From: Cloacimonetes bacterium UBA4175
GTDB taxonomy: Bacteria > Cloacimonadota > Cloacimonadia > Cloacimonadales > Cloacimonadaceae
DNA: 19,622 bases
Assembly: GCA_002379855.1 (NCBI GenBank)
Contig: DFUX01000050.1
Location: forward strand, 1-19,622
Direction of reading: 5' to 3'
The first letter of the stretch is position 1. Every line of letters begins with the position of its first letter. The position numbers were made by a program, and so were the translations under genes. Shown in pieces: positions 13,501 to 19,622 of this stretch. The notes beneath the pieces were generated by a model. The model saw only the letters and a program-made list of their open reading frames with translations, did not search any database and was not told the DNA's origin.

Positions 13501-13529
13501 TTGACACCTGCGGCATTTGGCGATTTTGG
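13501..13529 (+). promoter_or_regulatory. candidate valS promoter
   Basis: TTGACA (13501-13506) is followed after exactly 17 bp by TTTTGG (13524-13529). A start near 13536 gives a leader of about 55 nt before ATG 13591. The -10 is atypical for sigma-70 but identical to the hexamer at 12899-12904. The spacer 13431-13500 holds only a 6-bp hairpin (GGAAGC/GCTTCC, 13455-13478). Confidence 0.35.
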
Positions 13530-13590
13530 GTTATGTTCTTGCGAATATTTATTCTTGAGCCCGCTTTGAGGGTGGAGAATGAGGAAGATT

Positions 13591-16239
13591 ATGGAGATCA
13601 AAAAAACTTACGAAGCAAAGCAGATCGAACAGAAATGGTATAAGTTCTGGGAAGAGGGCGGCTATTTCAAGCCCGCGGGCGATCCCGCCAAAGCGCCCTT
13701 CACCGTGCTTATCCCGCCGCCCAATGTGACCGGCATCCTGCATATGGGACACGTGCTCAACAACACCCTGCAGGATGTGGTGGTGCGCTTTCACCGCATG
13801 CTCGGCGAGCCCACCCTGTGGCTGCCCGGCGTTGACCATGCCGGCATCGCCACCCAGAACGTGGTGGAAAAAGAACTGGCCAAGGAAGGCAAAAACCGCC
13901 ACCAGATCGGCCGCGAAGCAATGGTGGAACTGATCTGGAAATGGAAACAGGAAAAGGGCGACCGCATCATCAGCCAGCTTAAACTGCTTGGCGCGTCCTG
14001 CGATTGGGACCGCCTGCGCTTCACGATGGATGAAATGCTCTCCCGCGCGGTCAAAGAGGTCTTCGTCTCCCTCTACAATGATGGTCTTATCTACAAAGGA
14101 AAATACATTATCAACTGGTGCCCGCGCTGCGTGACCGCTTTGGCAAACGACGAAGTGGAACACGCCGATGAGTCGGGCAACCTCTGGCACATCCGCTATC
14201 CCTTTGCCGACGGCGAGGGATACCTGATCGTCGCCACCACCCGCCCGGAAACCATGCTGGGCGACACCGCTGTGGCCGTGAATCCCAAAGACGAGCGCTA
14301 CACAGCCATCGTCGGCCGCCAGATCGCCCTGCCCCTCACGGACAGGACGATTCCCGTGATCGCCGATGATTACGTTGATCTGGAGTTCGGCACCGGCTGC
14401 GTGAAGGTGACTCCCGCCCACGATCCCAACGACTTTGAGATCGGACGCCGCCACGACCTGCCCCAAATCCTGGTGATGGACGAGCATGGCGTGATGAACG
14501 CGGAGGCCGGAGCGGATTTTGACGGCATGGACCGCTACGCCTGCCGCGCCAAGGTGGTGGAACTGCTGCAAGAGCAGGGCTTGCTGGAAAAGATCGACAA
14601 GCACGAGCACGCCGTGGGACACTGCTACCGCTGCAATACGGTGATCGAGCCTTACCTTTCCGACCAGTGGTTTGTGAAGATGAAGCCCCTCTCCGAGCGC
14701 GCCATCGAGGTCGTGGAAAGCGGCGAAGTGCGCTTCCAGCCCGAACGCTGGACCAAGGTCTATATGCACTGGATGAACAACATCCGCGACTGGTGCATCT
14801 CCCGCCAAATCTGGTGGGGACACCGCATCCCCGCCTATTACTGCGAGGACTGCGGACAGATGATGGTGGCAGCGGAAAAACCCGCGCGCTGCACCGCCTG
14901 CCAAAGCAGCCAGTTGCGCCAGGACGAAGACGTGCTGGACACCTGGTTTTCCAGTTGGCTGTGGCCTTTCTCGACCCTCGGCTGGCCGGAGGAAACCGAT
15001 GACCTGCAACGCTTTCTGCCCACGCAGGTGCTGATCACCGCTCCGGAAATCATCTACCTCTGGGTGGCGCGCATGATCATGAGCACCCTGCACTTCAGGG
15101 GCGTCATCCCCTTCGACACCGTGTTGCTGCATGGCACCGTGCGTGACGACCTGGGGCGCAAGATGAGCAAATCGCTCGGCAACTCACCCGATCCCATCGA
15201 CATCATCGACAAGGTGGGAGCAGACGCCCTCCGCTTTTCCATGGTCTTCGGAACGCCCAAGGGTGCGGATGTCATCTACTCCGACTCCATCCTGGAAACC
15301 GGACGCAACTTTGCCAACAAGATATGGAACGCCTTCCGCTTCATAATGATGAACCTGCCCGAGGGCTACGTTCCCCTGCGCAAGGAAGAGCTCCGGCTCG
15401 AACTGGCAGACCGCTGGATCTACAGCCGCCTCAACGAGACCGCCAGAGACGCCGCGGAACACTATGCAAACCTGCGCCTCAACGACGCCGGGCAAAGCGT
15501 GTTCCAGTTCATCTGGGACGAATTCTGCTCCTGGTATATCGAGCTTTCCAAAGACCGACTGCAGAGCGATGACCCCGCCATCCGCGGCACCGCGCTGTAT
15601 ATCCTGCTGGATGTGATGCAGACCTCGATGCGCCTGCTGCATCCCATCATGCCCTTCATCACCGAGGAAATCTGGCAGAGCATCCGCTCCATATTCCCGC
15701 AGCCGGAGGAAGCCCTCATCGTGGCGGCCTTCCCGGCTTGTGACACCAGCGCCATCGACCCGGAGATCGCGGACGATATGGCCTTCATGCAGGAAGCCAT
15801 CTCCGCGGTGCGCAACCTGCGCAAACAACTCAACCTCAACCCCGGAGCCCGCGTCAACCTCGCCATCCGCGTGGCGGAAGACCGCCAGAAAGAACTTTTC
15901 GCGCGCTATGCCGCCTACTTCGCCAAACTCGCCAAGGTGGACGACCTGGATGTGGCGCGCGACCTTGCCAAGCCCCCGGCCTCGATTGCCGCCGTGGTGC
16001 GCAACGTGGAAATCTTCCTGCCCCTCAAGGGATTGGTGGACTTCGACGCCGAACGCGCCCGCCTCGCAAAGCAGATCGAAAAACTGGAAAAAGAACTGGC
16101 AGGCATCAACGCCAAGCTCAACAACCAGAACTTCCTGAACAACGCCAAAGCCGAGGTGGTGGAAAACGAACGCCAGCGCCTGGCGGAAACCGGCACAAAA
16201 CTGTCCTTGACAAAAGACCTGCTTGCAGATTTAAAGTAA
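13591..16239 (+). CDS. valS: valyl-tRNA synthetase
   Basis: An 882-residue class I synthetase that charges tRNA-Val in the cytoplasm and edits mischarged threonine. ATG 13591 is preferred over the in-frame ATG 13579, which has its GGAG only one base away. From 13591 an AGGA lies five bases upstream and the protein begins as usual (MEIKKTYEAKQIEQKWYKFW). Signatures are PPPNVTGILHMGH with the HIGH-type HMGH (51-54), the editing-domain TTRPETMLGDTAVAVNP from 216, a zinc-ribbon-like Cys set (C418, C421, C434, C437), DTWFSSWLWP, and KMSKS at 524-528. The C-terminal coiled-coil arm (about 815-882, rich in Glu, Lys, Leu, Asn) is complete. The length matches other bacterial ValRS. tRNA-Ala follows 19 bp after the stop. 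Confidence 0.98.
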   Translation: MEIKKTYEAKQIEQKWYKFWEEGGYFKPAGDPAKAPFTVLIPPPNVTGILHMGHVLNNTLQDVVVRFHRMLGEPTLWLPGVDHAGIATQNVVEKELAKEGKNRHQIGREAMVELIWKWKQEKGDRIISQLKLLGASCDWDRLRFTMDEMLSRAVKEVFVSLYNDGLIYKGKYIINWCPRCVTALANDEVEHADESGNLWHIRYPFADGEGYLIVATTRPETMLGDTAVAVNPKDERYTAIVGRQIALPLTDRTIPVIADDYVDLEFGTGCVKVTPAHDPNDFEIGRRHDLPQILVMDEHGVMNAEAGADFDGMDRYACRAKVVELLQEQGLLEKIDKHEHAVGHCYRCNTVIEPYLSDQWFVKMKPLSERAIEVVESGEVRFQPERWTKVYMHWMNNIRDWCISRQIWWGHRIPAYYCEDCGQMMVAAEKPARCTACQSSQLRQDEDVLDTWFSSWLWPFSTLGWPEETDDLQRFLPTQVLITAPEIIYLWVARMIMSTLHFRGVIPFDTVLLHGTVRDDLGRKMSKSLGNSPDPIDIIDKVGADALRFSMVFGTPKGADVIYSDSILETGRNFANKIWNAFRFIMMNLPEGYVPLRKEELRLELADRWIYSRLNETARDAAEHYANLRLNDAGQSVFQFIWDEFCSWYIELSKDRLQSDDPAIRGTALYILLDVMQTSMRLLHPIMPFITEEIWQSIRSIFPQPEEALIVAAFPACDTSAIDPEIADDMAFMQEAISAVRNLRKQLNLNPGARVNLAIRVAEDRQKELFARYAAYFAKLAKVDDLDVARDLAKPPASIAAVVRNVEIFLPLKGLVDFDAERARLAKQIEKLEKELAGINAKLNNQNFLNNAKAEVVENERQRLAETGTKLSLTKDLLADLK

Positions 16240-16258
16240 CAAGATATTTGCCTTGAGT

Positions 16259-16334
16259 GGGGCTATAGCTCAGTTGGGAGAGCGGAACGTTCGCAATGTT
16301 CAGGCCAGGGGTTCGAATCCCCTTAGCTCCACCA
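16259..16334 (+). tRNA. tRNA-Ala (anticodon CGC)
   Basis: A complete 76-nt cloverleaf with encoded CCA. The acceptor stem GGGGCTA/TAGCTCC has the G3-U70 wobble pair that marks alanine tRNAs. The D arm is GCTC-AGTTGGGA-GAGC. The anticodon stem GAACG/TGTTC encloses TTCGCAA, placing CGC at 16292-16294, which reads GCG codons. The variable loop is AGGCC and the T arm AGGGG-TTCGAAT-CCCCT. It begins 19 bp after valS and is followed by a strong terminator, so it could be transcribed with valS. Confidence 0.97.
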
Positions 16335-16343
16335 CTCCTTTTC

Positions 16344-16371
16344 CCGCCCTGCCACAGGGCGGTTTCTTTTT
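16344..16371 (+). terminator. intrinsic terminator after tRNA-Ala
   Basis: CCGCCCTG (16344-16351) and CAGGGCGG (16355-16362) form a perfect 8-bp stem around CCA, followed by TTTCTTTTT. It ends the tRNA and probably the valS transcript. Confidence 0.88.
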
Positions 16372-16471
16372 GCCTGTCAGTTTTGGCGGGCAGGAAGGTC
16401 GATTGATGTCCGGGCTGATTGGGGTGGTCTGTTTTTGGATCGAGTGTTCATTTGAGGCTTGAAAAGACTGG

Positions 16472-16499
16472 ATCCCGGGTCAAGCAGCTTGCCCGGGAT
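16472..16499. repeat. intergenic hairpin element
   Basis: ATCCCGGG (16472-16479) and CCCGGGAT (16492-16499) form a perfect 8-bp stem around a 12-nt loop that itself contains AAGC-AGCTT. Such hairpins with GGATCCCGGG/CCCGGGATGAC ends resemble dispersed intergenic repeats in other bacteria. No T-run follows. The surrounding 16372-16471 stretch has no gene I can support. Confidence 0.45.
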
Positions 16500-16580
16500 G
16501 ACACAGTATATAGTCTGATGGGTCTGTTTCGGGTCTGGTAGCTGATCCTATACGGCGCTTCAGCGAGCGCAGATACAGTT

Positions 16581-16602
16581 GAGGCGGTCGCTAAACCGCC
16601 TC
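16581..16602. repeat. hairpin in the spacer downstream of the beta subunit gene
   Basis: GAGGCGGT (16581-16588) and ACCGCCTC (16595-16602) form a perfect 8-bp stem with a 6-nt loop. A smaller GCGCT/AGCGC hairpin lies just to its left. Neither side has an immediate T-run, but the plus side is T-rich. It may help end transcription of the minus-strand genes, whose last stop is at 16677, or be a repeat. The rest of 16500-16676 shows nothing further. Confidence 0.35.
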
Positions 16603-16676
16603 GTATTACTATTTCATTCTTTTACTTTCCAATATGTCCGCGCAGATCCTTTTATCCGCGTTCTATCTCACCGCCA

Positions 16677-17804
16677 TCAGCTTCCCAGGATACCAAGCAG
16701 CACTCCCGCTGCCACGGCTGAGCCCACCACGCCCGCCACATTGGGCGCCATGGCGTGCATCAGCAGGTAGTTGGTGCGATCGTAGCGCTGCCCCATCACC
16801 TGGGAAACCCTGGCACTGGCAGGAACCGCGGAAACCCCGGCGCTGCCGATGAGGGGATTGATCTTGTCCTTGACAAACAGGTTCATGAATTTGGCGAAAA
16901 GCACTCCGCTGGCAGTGGCGATGGAGAAGGACAGGGCGCCCAAAAAGAAGATGCCGAGCGACCGCGGGGTGAGGAAAACGTCCGCGGTGGTCTTGGCGCC
17001 CACGGTGAAGCCCACCAGCACGGTCACGATGTCGATCAGCGAGGTGCGGGCGGTAACAGCCAGGCGTTCGGTGACGCCGCTTTCCTTGATCAGATTGCCC
17101 AGGAAGAGCATCGCCAGCAGCACCACTCCGCCGGGAGCGATCAGGGAAGTGACCAGGAAGGCGATGATGGGGAAGAAGATGCGTTCCTTTTGGGTCACCT
17201 GTCGCGCGGGTTTCATGCGGATGAGGCGTTCTTTTTTGGTGGTGAGCAGTCGCATGATAGGCGGCTGGATCACGGGCACCAAAGACATGTAGGAATAGGC
17301 AGCCAAAGCGATGGGGCCCAGCAGATGGGGAGCCAGTTTGGAAGCCAGGAAGATGGAGGTGGGGCCATCCGCGCCGCCTATGATGCCGATCGAAGCGGCT
17401 TCCATCACGTCAAAACCGATCAGCAGCGCTCCGATGAAGGTGCCGAAGATGCCAATCTGCGCAGCCGCGCCCAGCAGGATCAGCTTGGGGTTGGCGATCA
17501 GGGTGGAAAAGTCCGTCATCGCCCCGATTCCAAGGAAGATGAGGGACGGATAGATGCCGGTTCCCACTCCAAAATAGAGATAGTTGAGCACCGAGCCTTC
17601 GCTCACGACGCCCAGTCCCTGCTCGAGCATGCCGGGGATGTTTCCCACCACGATGCCAAAGCCGATGGGTACCAGCAGCAGGGGTTCAAAGCCTTTCACA
17701 ATGGCAAGAAAGATGAATATCGCGCCCGCCAGGATCATCAGGACATTTCCCCACGTTACGCTTACAAAGCCGGTTGTGTTCAGAATTTGTAGAAGTTCTT
17801 CCAT
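16677..17804 (-). CDS. sodium-translocating decarboxylase, beta subunit
   Basis: A 375-residue integral membrane protein of the OadB/GcdB/MmdB family. In these complexes the beta subunit decarboxylates carboxybiotin and couples this to sodium export across the inner membrane. At least nine hydrophobic segments are visible. Family signatures are LGIGAMTDFSTLIANP (91-106), GGADGPTSIF (143-152) whose Asp is essential in studied relatives, the segment NPLIGSAGVSAVPASARVSQ (316-335) with the conserved Asn and Ser of the sodium path, and MHAMAPNVAGVVGSA (349-363). Length is within the family range (about 370-430). The start ATG 17802-17804 lies three bases after the stop of the alpha gene, whose last codons carry the GGAG ribosome binding site, so translation is coupled. 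The substrate is set by the alpha subunit. Confidence 0.96.
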   Translation of the reverse strand: MEELLQILNTTGFVSVTWGNVLMILAGAIFIFLAIVKGFEPLLLVPIGFGIVVGNIPGMLEQGLGVVSEGSVLNYLYFGVGTGIYPSLIFLGIGAMTDFSTLIANPKLILLGAAAQIGIFGTFIGALLIGFDVMEAASIGIIGGADGPTSIFLASKLAPHLLGPIALAAYSYMSLVPVIQPPIMRLLTTKKERLIRMKPARQVTQKERIFFPIIAFLVTSLIAPGGVVLLAMLFLGNLIKESGVTERLAVTARTSLIDIVTVLVGFTVGAKTTADVFLTPRSLGIFFLGALSFSIATASGVLFAKFMNLFVKDKINPLIGSAGVSAVPASARVSQVMGQRYDRTNYLLMHAMAPNVAGVVGSAVAAGVLLGILGS

Positions 17805-17807
17805 GCC

Positions 17808-19622
17808 TTAGTTCTCCAACTCGATGAGGGGATCGCCTTCCTGCACGCTGTCGCCTTTGCGCACGTGAATCTTGCGCACCCTGCCAACCAGGTTGCTGTG
17901 GATTTCGCTTTCCATCTTCATGGCTTCCAGCACGAGGACGTTATCGCCGACGGCTACCTTGTCTCCCACCTTCACTTCATATTTTACAAACATACCGGGC
18001 ATGGGAGCGGTGACGGGTGTGCCTTCACCTGTGGCAGCGGCCGGAGCTGCGGTTGGGGCAGGTGCGGGTGAAGAAGCGGGTGCAGGGGCAGGAGCCGGAC
18101 TGGCTGCCGGTGCAGGCGCAGGCCTGGGAGCAGCAGCTGCGGGTGCACGGTGCACGACGGTAGGTGTGCCGCCCTTTTCGCTCACTTCCACCAGGAAGTA
18201 TTCATCACCGATGAAGATGTCGAAGCTGCGCACGTCTGCCGGCTTTTCGGGTGCAGGAGTGCTGGGTTTTTCCACCAGCAAGCCTGCTTTCGCCTTTTTG
18301 ACCAATTCTTCCTGGGCTTTCACTTCTTCCAGGGTGATGGCTTTCATCTCATCCGGCATGGGCTCGAGGCCGTGTTTGATGCGCAGATACTTCTTGCCGG
18401 TGAGGTTGTAGATGGCCACGATCAGCTCATCATCGATGTCTTTGGCCAAGCCTTTGGTCTCTTCCTTGATCTGCGGCATGGCATCGGGGATCACGTCGCC
18501 GGGACGTGTGGTGATGGGCTTTTCGCCTTTGGGATAGCCTTTGAGCGCCTTCTTTTGCACGTCTTTATTGATGGGCAAAGTGGTCTTGCCATAGAGGCCG
18601 TAGCAGAGGTCTTTCACCTGTTCGGTGATGCGGGTATAGCGCTCGCCGCCGGTATCGAAGAGGGCGTTGTTCACAGCCTGGATACCCACAATCTGGCTGG
18701 TGGGAGTCACAAGCGGAATCTGGCCCAAGTCCTTGCGCACTTTGGGGATCTCGGCAAACACATCCTCCAGCCTGTCCAGCGCATCCATCTGGCGCAGCTG
18801 GTTTACCAGGTTGGAGATCATGCCGCCGGGCGTCTGGTGAATGATGACGTCTGTATCTATGATGCCATACTTGGTGGTATTGGCAAACTGCATATATTTG
18901 GGGATGTCCTTTTCCATCTCTTTGGAGATTTTATTGAGCAGGCGGATGTCGAATCCGGTGTCTCTATTGGTGCCCAAAAGCGTGATCACCAAAGGCTCGA
19001 TGGCAGGATGCGAGGTGCGGTAGGCATAGGGGCCCACGCAGGTGTCTATGATGTCCACGCCTGCTTCCACGGCTTTGAGCAGCGAGAGGTCTCCCATGCC
19101 GCTGGTGAAGTGTGTGTGCAGGTGGACGGGGACTTTGATGTCTTCTTTGAGTGCTTTGATCAGGTTGTAAGCATCGTAGGGCGACACAAGGCCGGCCATG
19201 TCTTTGATGCATACGGTGTCTGCACCCATCTTTTCGAGCTGCTTGGCTTTGTCTACAAAGTATTGGATGTTGTAGATATCTCCGCCCATGCGTTGTTCGG
19301 TGAGGCTGTAGCAGATGGAGCCCTGGAAGTGTTTGCCGTTCTTTTTGATCACTTCGACTGCTGTCTGGAAGTTTCTAAAGTCGTTCAGCGCATCAAAGAC
19401 TCTGAAGATGTCTATGCCGTTATCACAGGCGCGCTGGACGAAGGCTCTCACCACGTCGTCTGCATAGTTTTGATAGCCCACCAGGTTCTGGCCTCTCAGC
19501 AGCATGGAGAAAGGCGTCTTGGTCATGTATTTCTTGAGGGTGCGGATGCGCTCCCAGGGGTCTTCGCCCAGATAGCGGTGCATGGTGTCAAATGTGGCTC
19601 CACCCCACACTTCCATGCTGTA
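17808..19622 (-). CDS. biotin-dependent oxaloacetate/pyruvate carboxyltransferase, alpha subunit (5' end outside window)
   Basis: The visible 604 codons run to the window edge in frame (TAC AGC ATG...). By comparison with Klebsiella OadA roughly 40 N-terminal residues lie outside, so the first ATG seen is internal. The carboxyltransferase domain (about the first 450 visible residues) has EVWGGATFD, LLRGQNLVGY, FRVFDALND, the catalytic-lysine motif CIKDMAG, the metal ligands HLHTH and LVTPTSQIVG. An Ala/Pro-rich flexible linker follows (about 500-535). The biotin carrier domain has EAMKM, its lysine 35 residues from the end. This fused layout is that of OadA of sodium-pumping oxaloacetate decarboxylase and of PycB. 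Coupling to a beta subunit gene three bases downstream favours the decarboxylase pump. A gamma subunit gene is not in the window and may lie upstream. Confidence 0.94.
   Translation of the reverse strand, partial: YSMEVWGGATFDTMHRYLGEDPWERIRTLKKYMTKTPFSMLLRGQNLVGYQNYADDVVRAFVQRACDNGIDIFRVFDALNDFRNFQTAVEVIKKNGKHFQGSICYSLTEQRMGGDIYNIQYFVDKAKQLEKMGADTVCIKDMAGLVSPYDAYNLIKALKEDIKVPVHLHTHFTSGMGDLSLLKAVEAGVDIIDTCVGPYAYRTSHPAIEPLVITLLGTNRDTGFDIRLLNKISKEMEKDIPKYMQFANTTKYGIIDTDVIIHQTPGGMISNLVNQLRQMDALDRLEDVFAEIPKVRKDLGQIPLVTPTSQIVGIQAVNNALFDTGGERYTRITEQVKDLCYGLYGKTTLPINKDVQKKALKGYPKGEKPITTRPGDVIPDAMPQIKEETKGLAKDIDDELIVAIYNLTGKKYLRIKHGLEPMPDEMKAITLEEVKAQEELVKKAKAGLLVEKPSTPAPEKPADVRSFDIFIGDEYFLVEVSEKGGTPTVVHRAPAAAAPRPAPAPAASPAPAPAPASSPAPAPTAAPAAATGEGTPVTAPMPGMFVKYEVKVGDKVAVGDNVLVLEAMKMESEIHSNLVGRVRKIHVRKGDSVQEGDPLIELEN

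Noticed and set aside
13549..15132. A 527-codon open frame on the minus strand opposite valS, and similar long antisense frames opposite rpsB (7678-8781) and the beta subunit gene (16755-17792).
   Set aside because: They are shadows of GC-rich codons in the real genes: low-complexity His/Asp/Gly/Val-rich products, no ribosome binding sites and no recognisable domain.
1..19622. Transposase, integrase, restriction-modification, CRISPR-Cas or other defence genes.
   Set aside because: All sizeable coding regions are accounted for by housekeeping, surface-protein and decarboxylase genes; no protein matches these families.

Overview
The window looks like chromosomal DNA from a Gram-negative member of the Fibrobacterota-Chlorobiota-Bacteroidota (FCB) group. 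My best guess is Candidatus Cloacimonadota, but this rests on gene families only. The pointers are: a large secreted protein ending in a type IX (Por) secretion-like C-terminal sorting domain of the NPFNPST / GVYLLR type; a second secreted multidomain surface protein; PorT-like outer-membrane beta-barrels; the compact gene order rplM-rpsI-rpsB-tsf-pyrH-frr; and a biotin-dependent, sodium-pumping decarboxylase typical of amino-acid or carboxylate fermenters. Most genes have strong GGAG-type ribosome binding sites and GC-rich third codon positions.

Layout. Positions 1-451 are non-coding, rich in short inverted repeats, and end in a candidate promoter. Positions 452-5558 (+) hold a 46-codon small ORF, a 1085-residue secreted protein with a sorting domain, and a 562-residue secreted Fn3/choice-of-anchor protein, probably one transcript. 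Positions 5559-5936 are a convergent spacer with two opposed terminators around a palindromic repeat element. Positions 5937-9752 (-) are a translation operon: L13, S9, S2, EF-Ts, UMP kinase, ribosome recycling factor. Position 9883-10971 (-) is a Nif3-family metal protein. From 10972 to 13427 there are three related outer-membrane beta-barrel loci, one on + and two on -, the last lacking its 5' part. A second copy of the palindromic element lies between the two intact, convergent barrel genes. Positions 13591-16239 (+) are valS, followed at 16259-16334 by tRNA-Ala(CGC) and a strong terminator. Positions 16677-19622 (-) hold the beta subunit and most of the alpha subunit of a sodium-translocating decarboxylase; the alpha gene runs off the right edge.

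How the genes relate. The core is housekeeping (translation, pyrimidine nucleotide synthesis, aminoacylation) next to cell-surface genes and an energy-conserving decarboxylase. The most interesting unexplained structure is the pair of related palindromic elements (5701-5850 and 11960-12100). Both sit in convergent intergenic spaces between opposed terminators, in the same orientation, with four half-sites spaced 11 bp apart. Also notable are the recurrent TTGACA-N17/18-TTYTGG arrangement upstream of three minus- or plus-strand genes, the truncated barrel gene, and the small ORF coupled to the secreted-protein operon. I did not find a CRISPR array, a recognisable transposase or a defence system.
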